A DNA stretch of 7,805 nt from Burkholderiales bacterium (lineage in GTDB: Bacteria > Pseudomonadota > Gammaproteobacteria > Burkholderiales > Casimicrobiaceae). The stretch is from positions 1 to 7,805 of the forward strand of contig JANXNO010000652.1 of the NCBI GenBank assembly GCA_025354075.1, given 5' to 3'. Of this stretch, positions 1 to 7,447 are shown one piece after another. The notes below the pieces were generated by a model. The model saw only the letters and a program-made list of their open reading frames with translations, did no database searches and was not told the origin of the DNA. The position numbers and the translations under genes were made by a program. Each line of letters starts with the position of its first letter. Position 1 is the stretch's first letter.

Positions 1-346
1 CACCAAACTGGTGACCATTGACCGGTTGCTGCTGCTGCACACCCTCCAGCGCGCTGCGATCCTGTCGAACGAGCGCTTCCGTGGCGTGCGCGTGGGCCTG
101 GCACCGGGAGTGTTAAAGATCGCCTGTACCAACAACGAGCAGGAAGAAGCCGAAGAAGAAATAGAAATCGCTTACGAAGGCGGCGCGATTGATATCGGTT
201 TCAACATTAACTACATGCTCGATGCGCTGGCCACCTTGTCAAGCAACGAAATCACCCTCGCGCTGCAGGACTCATCGGCCAGCGTGCTGTTCACGGTGCC
301 GGGTCGTACCGACTTCAAATATGTGGTGATGCCGATGCGCATTTAG
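1..346 (+). CDS. dnaN: DNA polymerase III subunit beta (sliding clamp), C-terminal part
   Basis: The reading frame is open from the window edge (first full codon at base 2) to a TAG ending at 346, giving about 114 residues; the 5' two thirds lie outside the window. Seen directly: the block AILSNERFRGVRVGL, then NNEQEEAEEEIEIAYEG, a GFNINYMLDAL segment, and the ending YVVMPMRI. These are the hallmarks of domain III of the bacterial beta clamp, whose E. coli homologue ends in VMPMRL and is 366 residues long. The protein forms a ring-shaped dimer around DNA, tethers DNA polymerase III, and binds clamp-loader and polymerase clamp-binding motifs in a pocket to which the C-terminal residues contribute. 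A GTG at 11 could be mistaken for a start, but the homology runs through it, so this is a partial gene. It is followed by gyrB, with no recF between. Confidence 0.97.
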   Translation, partial: TKLVTIDRLLLLHTLQRAAILSNERFRGVRVGLAPGVLKIACTNNEQEEAEEEIEIAYEGGAIDIGFNINYMLDALATLSSNEITLALQDSSASVLFTVPGRTDFKYVVMPMRI

Positions 347-373
347 TGGCGCGCCTTTGCGTAATCTGTCACC

Positions 374-441
374 TGTAGGAGCGGCTCCGCCGCGACCCAC
401 TTCATTTGCGCTACTCAGGTCGCGGCACAGCCGCTCCTACA
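374..441. repeat. REP doublet (REPIN-like) palindrome
   Basis: Two REP-like arms face each other: 374-397, beginning TGTAGGAGCGGCT, and 418-441, ending AGCCGCTCCTACA. The arms are 24 bases each and match as reverse complements at 22 of 24 positions, separated by a 20-base spacer (398-417). Each arm also holds its own small hairpin, GCGGC and GCCGC around a 3-base loop. The core GTAGGAGCGGCT...GCCGCGA is the type of REP sequence known from Pseudomonas, Stenotrophomonas/Xanthomonas and other proteobacteria, where doublets are thought to be mobilised by RAYT (Y1 HUH) transposases. No RAYT gene is present here. It fills over half of the dnaN-gyrB intergenic region and could act as a transcription attenuator or mRNA-stabilising structure; that role is inference. 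Confidence 0.85.
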
Positions 442-464
442 GTGCAAGTAAAAAAGATAAGTAG

Positions 465-2927
<2,463 letters not shown>

Positions 2928-2930
2928 GTC

Positions 2931-3284
2931 ATGATTGAAGCGCCCAATACTTACTTTTATGTCCGTGTGGCGATGAGCGACGGTCAGTCGCGTGATATTG
3001 GCCCCTTTGAAGCATTAAGTACCTTTTTAGTTAGCCGGAATAGTGCAGTTGATTGGATCTACCTGCAGATAGGAATGCTGAAGGCACAGTTTCCAGAGGC
3101 AACACTAATTAAGCATCGCTGGAATTATCGAGAGAAGAGCAGAGACATTTTTTCGGACGCCGCCGTGGTAGACATAAAGGTAGAAATGGCAGGCTTTGTG
3201 TTTGAGACCATTCAGCTGCATGCACCAGGCTATTCACACGTCGTTAGCGAATTGATTGAACCTGCTGGCGAAAGTAAGTCATAG
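2931..3284 (+). CDS. Hypothetical protein directly downstream of gyrB
   Basis: 117 residues; I do not recognise the family. ATG at 2931 lies 3 bases after the gyrB stop, so it may be co-transcribed and translationally coupled with gyrB; only a weak GGA (2918-2920) is available as ribosome site. No signal peptide or membrane helix is evident. The protein looks like a small soluble alpha/beta protein, with hydrophobic/aromatic blocks (YFYVRVAM near the start, DWIYLQIGMLKAQF at 41-54) and a charged middle (HRWNYREKSRD, 62-72). Its DNA is clearly AT-richer than gyrB and the genes to the right, and it uses codons rare in those neighbours (TTA, CTA, ATA, AGA, CGA), which suggests recent acquisition. 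That it is a real gene is supported by its length and uninterrupted frame, its fit behind gyrB and the lack of a better ORF; function is unknown. Confidence 0.6.
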   Translation: MIEAPNTYFYVRVAMSDGQSRDIGPFEALSTFLVSRNSAVDWIYLQIGMLKAQFPEATLIKHRWNYREKSRDIFSDAAVVDIKVEMAGFVFETIQLHAPGYSHVVSELIEPAGESKS

Positions 3285-3298
3285 TTTTGGCTACCTAA

Positions 3299-3324
3299 AG
3301 CGGGCAACTTGTTGCCCACACGTC
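3299..3324 (+). repeat. Short palindromic repeat, copy 1 (degenerate)
   Basis: A hairpin with stem GGGCAA (3302-3307), loop CTTG and TTGCCC (3312-3317), continuing into CACACGTC. It matches the reverse complement of 3798-3823 at 22 of 26 positions. It sits between the orphan gene ending at 3284 and the DUF4258 gene, and could terminate or attenuate transcription, though no T-run follows. The extended form of the family (see copy 2) resembles a dispersed GTAGGGTGGGCA...TGCCCACGCG repeat that I recall from many proteobacterial genomes. Confidence 0.65.
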
Positions 3325-3337
3325 ACTCAACCAATTT

Positions 3338-3592
3338 GTGTTCAGCAATCGCTTTTCTCTCCCAATCGTTCTAACAAATCATGCACGAGAACGCATGGTG
3401 GAGCGAAACGTAACGATTGAACAGGTGGTAGAAATCGTCGATATCGGCGAAACAAAATTCGCCGATGCAACGCACTTGTGGGCTTACAAAGCTTTGCCGA
3501 ATCGGGATGACAATCTAATCTGCGCCGTGTTAGTGTTGGAAGACAAAGTCGTCGTCAAGACCATCATGCATCACTTTGAGGTTCTGCCATGA
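3338..3592 (+). CDS. DUF4258 family protein, putative toxin-like partner
   Basis: 84 residues. The block LTNHARERMVERNVTIEQVVEIVD (12-35) and the C-terminal strand VVVKTIMHHF (71-80) match the DUF4258 pattern: a histidine and an R-M-x-E-R helix near the N-terminus followed by a small beta sheet. The frame opens at 3299 after a TAA, and GTG at 3338 is the only plausible ATG/GTG start that keeps the whole domain; the first in-frame ATG (3395) would cut away the HARER motif. No ribosome site is visible, so the start is uncertain. The stop overlaps the start of the DUF2283 gene in an ATGA (3589-3592), indicating translational coupling. DUF4258 and DUF2283 genes often occur as such pairs and are suspected to form toxin-antitoxin systems; biochemical activity is not shown by the sequence. 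Base composition is AT-richer than the flanking core genes. Confidence 0.8.
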   Translation: MFSNRFSLPIVLTNHARERMVERNVTIEQVVEIVDIGETKFADATHLWAYKALPNRDDNLICAVLVLEDKVVVKTIMHHFEVLP

Positions 3593-3783
3593 AGACCACG
3601 TATTTCGAAGCGGATGACACGCTGGTGTTGCACCTGTCGGACAAACCGATTGTTCGCGAGGTTTCCCAGGACTGGTACACGCATGTGAGCTACGCGGAGG
3701 ACGGCAGCGCCGTTGAGGTCGTGGTTCTCAATGCGCGTGCGCGCGGTGCGTTGCCCGTGTTGACGTTGCCGAAAGCGGCGTAG
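3589..3783 (+). CDS. DUF2283 family protein, putative antitoxin-like partner
   Basis: 64 residues, a usual length for DUF2283. Seen: MKTTYFEADDTLVLHLSDKPIV at the start, where family members typically read as a beta hairpin followed by L-S-D/E-x-P-I; then a second hairpin HVSYAEDGSAVEVVVLNA (32-49), with D-x-D/E-G-x-V-x-x-[IV]-[EV]-[IV]-L-[ND]-A typical of the family, and a short hydrophobic tail. ATG at 3589 overlaps the upstream DUF4258 stop by 4 bases, so the two are almost certainly made from one message. In the pair, DUF2283 is the more likely antitoxin or accessory partner on size and position (inference). It ends 14 bases before the second palindromic repeat. Its GC content returns to the level of the core genes, unlike its partner. 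Confidence 0.85.
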   Translation: MKTTYFEADDTLVLHLSDKPIVREVSQDWYTHVSYAEDGSAVEVVVLNARARGALPVLTLPKAA

Positions 3784-3797
3784 CGCATCTCTTGTTT

Positions 3798-3829
3798 GAC
3801 GCGTGGGCAGCAAGTTGCCCACCCTACGG
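3798..3829 (-). repeat. Short palindromic repeat, copy 2; possible bidirectional terminator
   Basis: Hairpin GTGGGCA (3803-3809) and TGCCCAC (3816-3822), extendable by a G-U pair to an 8-bp stem with loop CAAG. Read on the - strand it begins CCGTAGGGTGGGCA and ends in CCCACGCGTC, the better-preserved copy of the repeat at 3299-3324 and in the opposite orientation. It lies in the 55-base gap between the convergent DUF2283 and transporter genes, 14 bases from one stop and about 10 from the other, so it may serve as a shared terminator, although neither side has a clear T-run. Confidence 0.7.
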
Positions 3830-3838
3830 ATCGAGCGG

Positions 3839-4762
3839 CTACTTGCCCCGCCGCAACCCCAACACCATCACTGCCGCCACAACGATCAACGCGCCGACGA
3901 TCTGAATCGGCGAAATCGCCTGCCCGAGAATGAGCCACGCTAGCGCGAGGGCAAACACGGGCTCGACGTTCATGATCGCGGAATTGCCTGCTACGCCTAG
4001 CTTCGGCAACACGGTGAACATGATGGTGAAGGCGGTGCCGTAGAGGAAGGTGAGCATGCCTAAACCCAGCCAGCCTAGCGCGGGTGACGCGCCGCTGGGC
4101 AGTTGCAGGCCGCCGTGCAGGGTGGCGCCGACTATGGCGACTAAGCCCGCGGTGGACAGCGTGGTGAAGGTGCGTACGCGGCCATCGAGGCCGGTGATTT
4201 CGTGTTGCGTGAGAATCATGGCGAGGCCGAACAGCAGTGCGGCGAGGACGGCGAACGCGACGCCCACGCCAATCTGCGCCCATTGCGCGCTGGCACCTAG
4301 GCCGGACGCCGCGCCGAACACGTCGAGCGCGAGCGCGAGGCCGACCAGAATCACCGGCATGGCAATCAGCATCGCGCGTTGCGGCTTTTTGCCGTACAGC
4401 ACCCGATCCCAGAACGCGGCGCAGAGCGGATAGGTGTTGAACGCCAGTAGCGCCAGCGCTACTGGCAGCCGTGCGACGGAGGAATAAATCGACAGGCTTT
4501 GAAAGCCGATCAACAGCCCGATCAACGGCAGAAAACGTTTTTGCCGTGGACTGAGTTTGTCGAAACCGAAAGGCACGCGTTGCAACCGCAGCAGCGCAAA
4601 CAGGAAGAGCGCCGAGACCACGCTGCGGAACACCACAGCGGTGGCGACATCGACGCCGTTATTGAACGCGAGCCTGGCTGCGACATGGTTGCCGCCCATC
4701 ATCAGCGCGATCAGAAGTAGCGTGGCAAACGCAGCGCCACTGAGCGCACGGGTGGACGACAT
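3839..4762 (-). CDS. EamA/DMT-superfamily inner-membrane transporter
   Basis: 307 residues with about ten hydrophobic segments (roughly 8-24, 38-60, 76-96, 98-117, 128-148, 162-184, 198-216, 229-250, 258-279, 284-303), the pattern of two tandem EamA repeats of five helices each. The second repeat carries the typical MNVEPVFALALAWLILGQ (264-281); the first has the counterpart AFNTYPLCAAFWDRVLYGK. Members of this superfamily export or exchange small metabolites such as amino acids; the substrate cannot be read from the sequence. The ATG at 4762 is the most upstream possible start, because a TAA lies in frame 9 bases before it. No ribosome site is evident. It is divergent from the phosphatase gene (85-base gap), so the two may share a control region, and it converges on the DUF2283 gene. 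A perfect 10-bp hairpin lies within the gene at 4443-4466. Confidence 0.92.
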   Translation of the reverse strand: MSSTRALSGAAFATLLLIALMMGGNHVAARLAFNNGVDVATAVVFRSVVSALFLFALLRLQRVPFGFDKLSPRQKRFLPLIGLLIGFQSLSIYSSVARLPVALALLAFNTYPLCAAFWDRVLYGKKPQRAMLIAMPVILVGLALALDVFGAASGLGASAQWAQIGVGVAFAVLAALLFGLAMILTQHEITGLDGRVRTFTTLSTAGLVAIVGATLHGGLQLPSGASPALGWLGLGMLTFLYGTAFTIMFTVLPKLGVAGNSAIMNVEPVFALALAWLILGQAISPIQIVGALIVVAAVMVLGLRRGK

Positions 4763-4814
4763 GGCCGAAGCTTAGCGGGCACAATGGTTTGGGTCGCGCG
4801 GCGTGTTCAATTTA

Positions 4815-4841
4815 TTGACTGACGATCAGGGACTCTACACT
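4815..4841 (+). promoter_or_regulatory. Possible sigma-70 promoter for the phosphatase gene
   Basis: TTGACT (4815-4820) resembles a -35 box and TACACT (4836-4841) a -10 box, with a short 15-base spacer. If used, transcription would begin very near the ATG at 4848, giving a nearly leaderless message. The spacer is below the preferred 17 bases, so this is a weak prediction. Confidence 0.3.
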
Positions 4842-4847
4842 TCAGAT

Positions 4848-5336
4848 ATGCAGCGCGACTACAGAATAATTTTTATCTGCATGGGCAACATTTGCCGCAG
4901 CCCGACGGCGGAGGGTGTGTTTCGCCATAAGGCGCGCGCGGCGGGGCTGATTGATCGGGTGTCGATTGATTCGGCGGGCACCAACAACTATCACCCCGGC
5001 GAGCCGCCGGACGCGCGCAGCCAGCATTACGCGAAGCTGCGCGGCTACGATCTGTCGGAGCTGCGCGCGCGGGCGCTGCGCGATGCGGATATCGAGAGCT
5101 ATGACTGGCTGATCGTGATGGACGATTTGAATTATTCGACCGTGTTGGCGCGCACGGTGGAGTCGCACCACCGCAAGCTGCGCATGCTGACGGAGTTTTG
5201 CAGCGAACGGCGGCATCGCGAGGTGCCCGATCCGTATTACGGCGAAGCGGCGGACTTTAATCGCGTGCTGGACTTGGTGGAGGATGCTTGCGACGGGCTG
5301 GTAGAGCGGATTCGTAAAGGTATAGCTTTGGGCTGA
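4848..5336 (+). CDS. Low-molecular-weight protein tyrosine phosphatase
   Basis: 162 residues from the ATG at 4848, the normal length of the family. The N-terminal strand IIFICMGNICRSPTAEGVF carries the P-loop C-x5-R-S: nucleophile C11, phosphate-binding R17, S18. The general-acid aspartate is in VPDPYYG (D128), with the tyrosines of the DPYY motif behind it. Also visible: DSAGTNNYHPGEPPDARS (41-58), the usual substrate-loop region. It hydrolyses phosphotyrosine in the cytoplasm through a cysteinyl-phosphate intermediate. A GTG at 4803 would add 15 residues with no family counterpart, so 4848 is preferred; no good ribosome site precedes it (AGGGA at 4828-4832 is too far). It lacks an adjacent tyrosine kinase or polysaccharide-export gene, so it is not evidently of the Wzb/Ptp exopolysaccharide type; arsenate reductase (ArsC) is a relative, but the DPYY motif favours phosphatase. 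Confidence 0.95.
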   Translation: MQRDYRIIFICMGNICRSPTAEGVFRHKARAAGLIDRVSIDSAGTNNYHPGEPPDARSQHYAKLRGYDLSELRARALRDADIESYDWLIVMDDLNYSTVLARTVESHHRKLRMLTEFCSERRHREVPDPYYGEAADFNRVLDLVEDACDGLVERIRKGIALG

Positions 5337-5352
5337 AAGCGCCGTTCGCTTT
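5336..5352 (+). terminator. Possible weak terminator hairpin after the phosphatase gene
   Basis: AAAGCG (5336-5341) and CGCTTT (5347-5352) form a perfect 6-bp stem with loop CCGTT, starting at the last base of the phosphatase stop codon. The T-rich end is only three bases long, so termination would be weak. The 3' arm overlaps the larger inverted repeat beginning at 5351, so the two structures compete. Confidence 0.3.
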
Positions 5353-5438
5353 GGGCTTAGATATGGTTTTAGCTAAATATCGATTATTGCTGTTTATTAC
5401 AGCTAAGCCCAAGTGAAATAAGGCTTTTAGCTAAAAGC
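5351..5438. repeat. AT-rich intergenic cluster of inverted and direct repeats
   Basis: The gap between the convergent phosphatase and nitrobindin-like genes is much AT-richer than its surroundings. It holds a perfect 10-base inverted repeat, TTGGGCTTAG (5351-5360) with CTAAGCCCAA (5403-5412); within its 42-base loop two further possible arms, GATAT/ATATC (5360-5364, 5377-5381) and GCTGT/ACAGC (5389-5393, 5399-5403); a perfect 16-base palindrome around TTTTAGCTAAAA (5423-5438); and an 11-base direct repeat TTTTAGCTAAA (5367-5377, 5425-5435). Neither strand has a T-run after the main stem, so it is not a standard intrinsic terminator. It could be a bidirectional processing/termination structure, a remnant of a small mobile repeat, or protein-binding sites; the sequence alone does not decide. 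Confidence 0.6.
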
Positions 5439-5455
5439 TGATAGTAGAAAATTGT

Positions 5456-6091
5456 CTACGCGACTCCTGCCAACGGGTTCAGCGTCGGCTCGCCAATTTT
5501 GGTCAGCGTGTTGCGATCTGTGTGGTGAAACGGCTCGGCGAGGCCCTTGATCTGCATGATCGTGTCCTGATCGTACGTCCACGTACCGTTGGCGTTGATG
5601 GTCACTTTGATGCGCCACTCGACGGTCGTAAACGCATGCTCCAGAAACGGGTTGGATACGATGCCGTTGGTGAGTTCGCCGCGTTTTGAAATGAGTTCAA
5701 AACTGGTTGCATCGGCGCTGGCCGTGCCGGTTGCCATCGCAATTTGTCCGCGCGGAATCGCCAGCGTGTGCATGATCGCGCCGGTCGCGGGTTCCCACAG
5801 CCAGTAGCCGACCTGATCGTGGTACGCCTTGGTGAAACCGGGCTTGTGGATGAATGTGTGATAGCGCAGGCCGTACAAAACTTGCGGGCCGTTGGTCTGC
5901 GGATCAATCGGCTGCGCGGCGTAATGCTCGATGTAAACCTGCGTCTTAGGGCCCGCGGCTTTGGGCTTGACGTCGACGCCCTTTTCGCCCGTCCACAAGC
6001 CCGCGAGCCCGCGCAACGGGCCGAGATTAGCGAGCGTATTGCCATCAAGATCGGCGGGCTCGGTGTAGATGTCGGACGGGAATTCGCTCAT
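5456..6091 (-). CDS. Nitrobindin/FABP-like heme-binding beta-barrel protein
   Basis: 211 residues, predicted cytoplasmic, no signal peptide. The segment LRGLAGLWTGEKG (26-38) corresponds to the G-x-W-x-G-x-G opening of the nitrobindin / THAP4-type beta barrel (previously annotated as FABP-like). Further landmarks are YHDQVGYWLWEPATG (90-104), IPRGQ (112-116), TWTYDQDT (170-177) and FHHTDRNTLTKIGEP (188-202). In nitrobindins a C-terminal histidine is the proximal ligand of a ferric heme that reacts with nitric oxide or peroxynitrite; H189 or H190 is the likely equivalent (inference). It is larger than the minimal ~160-residue nitrobindins, with extra N- and C-terminal segments, matching a longer proteobacterial subfamily. 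ATG at 6091 is 33 bases after the chrA stop on the same strand, so it may be the last gene of a chrB-chrA operon. No ribosome site is obvious. Heme binding is predicted, not certain. Confidence 0.82.
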   Translation of the reverse strand: MSEFPSDIYTEPADLDGNTLANLGPLRGLAGLWTGEKGVDVKPKAAGPKTQVYIEHYAAQPIDPQTNGPQVLYGLRYHTFIHKPGFTKAYHDQVGYWLWEPATGAIMHTLAIPRGQIAMATGTASADATSFELISKRGELTNGIVSNPFLEHAFTTVEWRIKVTINANGTWTYDQDTIMQIKGLAEPFHHTDRNTLTKIGEPTLNPLAGVA

Positions 6092-6124
6092 GGATGCGTG
6101 CGCAGAAACTGGACTCGAATGATG

Positions 6125-7447
6125 TTAGCCGAGCATTTTTAACGCCAGACCTAGCGCGGCACAAATCGCAATCGTTTCCATCGCGCCGCGCTTGAATTTG
6201 ACGAAACCAATGAGCGCGGCAATCGCAATAGCGACCGCGAACCAGTCGACCGCGCCGGTGAAACCCTGCGGCCAAAACGTGTGCTGCGCGAAGAACACCG
6301 CGAGCGATCCGATTACACCGACCACCGCTGCCGTGATGCCGGTCAACGGCGCTTGCAGCTTGAGAGACCGACGCGTGCTTTCGATGAACGGCGCACCGGC
6401 AAAGATCATCAGGAAGCTTGGCAGAAAGGTGAAAAACGTGACGACGGTGCTTGCAAGCAAACCGCTCGCGAGCGGTGAACTAGCGACCGCGTTTTTCACG
6501 CCACCGAGATAGCCGACGAAGGTGAGGATCAGGATCAGCGGCCCCGGCGTTGTCTCACCGAGCGCGAGTCCGTCCATCATTTGTGCGGTGGTCAGCCACT
6601 GATATTTCTCCACCGCAGCCTGCGTGACGTACGGCAGCACCGCGTACGCGCCGCCGAACGTGACCAGCGCAGCGGAGGTGAAAAATTCCGCCATGTCGGT
6701 GAGTGCTTTGTTCGGCAACACTGCGTAAACACCGGCGCATAGTGCAATGAATACTGCAATCAACAGAAGCGCATGCTTTAACGAGAAGCGGGCATGTTGG
6801 GGAGAAGGCGTGTCATCATCAATCACGGCAGGTGCATGCTTTTTTGCTTTGCCATCGCCGTGTCCGCCACTGATCCATTTCGGACGCAGTTCACCGGTGA
6901 TCCAGCCCACGAGCGCCGCCACCGCAACGACCCACGGAAATCCGATTTTCAGAAAGCTCACGGCGATGAACGCGCCAACGGCCAGCACCCACCACACGGC
7001 GTGATTGAGCGATTTGCTGGCGATGCGATACACCGCGAACAGCACCAGCGCGACCACGGCGGGCTTGATGCCCCAGAGCACCGCCTGCATGAAACTGGTC
7101 TGACCAAACGTGAGATAGCCCCACGCGAGGCCCATCATGATGATCGCGCCGGGCAACACAAACAGCCCGCCCGCGATGATGCCGCCCCAGGTGCGGTGCA
7201 TGAGCCAGCCGATGTAAGTGGCGAGTTGTTGCGCCTCCGGGCCCGGCAATAGCATGCAGTAATTGAGCGCATGCAAAAAGCGCTTTTCACTGATCCAGCG
7301 ATGCCGCTCGACCAGCTCCTGACGCATGATGGCGATTTGTCCGGCGGGGCCGCCGAACGAAATGAAGCCGAGCTTGAGCCAGAAGCGCAACGCTTCGCCG
7401 AGGCTGGGCATTGAGGGCGGTTTTGTGTCTAGCGTGACCTTGCTCAT
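6125..7447 (-). CDS. chrA: Chromate efflux transporter ChrA (CHR family, two-domain)
   Basis: 440 residues, an inner-membrane protein of the long-chain CHR family with two homologous halves. N-terminal half: FWLKLGFISFGGPAGQIAIM (22-41) and MLLPGPEAQQLATYIGW (65-81), the signature FGGP and PGPE/Q motifs. C-terminal half: LVTFGGAYAVLPYV (261-274) and ALGETTPGPLILILTFVGY (295-313). A hydrophilic linker rich in K, H and D (about 187-222) separates them, and about ten to twelve hydrophobic segments are visible. ChrA exports chromate from the cytoplasm using the proton motive force, lowering chromate toxicity. The ATG at 7447 overlaps the chrB stop in an ATGA (7444-7447), showing translational coupling; this fixes the start. 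Family members can also be of unproven substrate, but the neighbouring chrB makes chromate the best assignment. Confidence 0.95.
   Translation of the reverse strand: MSKVTLDTKPPSMPSLGEALRFWLKLGFISFGGPAGQIAIMRQELVERHRWISEKRFLHALNYCMLLPGPEAQQLATYIGWLMHRTWGGIIAGGLFVLPGAIIMMGLAWGYLTFGQTSFMQAVLWGIKPAVVALVLFAVYRIASKSLNHAVWWVLAVGAFIAVSFLKIGFPWVVAVAALVGWITGELRPKWISGGHGDGKAKKHAPAVIDDDTPSPQHARFSLKHALLLIAVFIALCAGVYAVLPNKALTDMAEFFTSAALVTFGGAYAVLPYVTQAAVEKYQWLTTAQMMDGLALGETTPGPLILILTFVGYLGGVKNAVASSPLASGLLASTVVTFFTFLPSFLMIFAGAPFIESTRRSLKLQAPLTGITAAVVGVIGSLAVFFAQHTFWPQGFTGAVDWFAVAIAIAALIGFVKFKRGAMETIAICAALGLALKMLG

Noticed and set aside
3690..4283. 197-residue - strand open frame overlapping the DUF2283 gene and the transporter
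   Set aside because: Very Arg/His-rich low-complexity translation typical of a shadow of GC-rich genes; the other frames show clear family matches.
4842..5216. 124-residue - strand open frame opposite the phosphatase gene
   Set aside because: Arg/Ala/His-rich antisense shadow; the + strand has an intact catalytic P-loop and DPYY motif.
5337..5455. Integron attC site, tRNA or phage attachment site
   Set aside because: No attC core pair (GTTRRRY with RYYYAAC), no tRNA acceptor/anticodon arms and no integrase gene nearby.
6092..6127. chrA and the nitrobindin-like gene are in the same frame, so stop readthrough could fuse them
   Set aside because: Same-frame neighbours occur one time in three by chance, the stop is TAA, and no readthrough signal is visible.
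5602..6142. Open frames of 130-150 residues on both strands across the nitrobindin-like gene
   Set aside because: They are shadows of the 5456-6091 gene, which carries recognisable conserved motifs.
6794..7252. 152-residue + strand open frame opposite chrA
   Set aside because: Antisense shadow of a well-supported transporter gene; its sequence is His/Arg/Asp-rich without family features.
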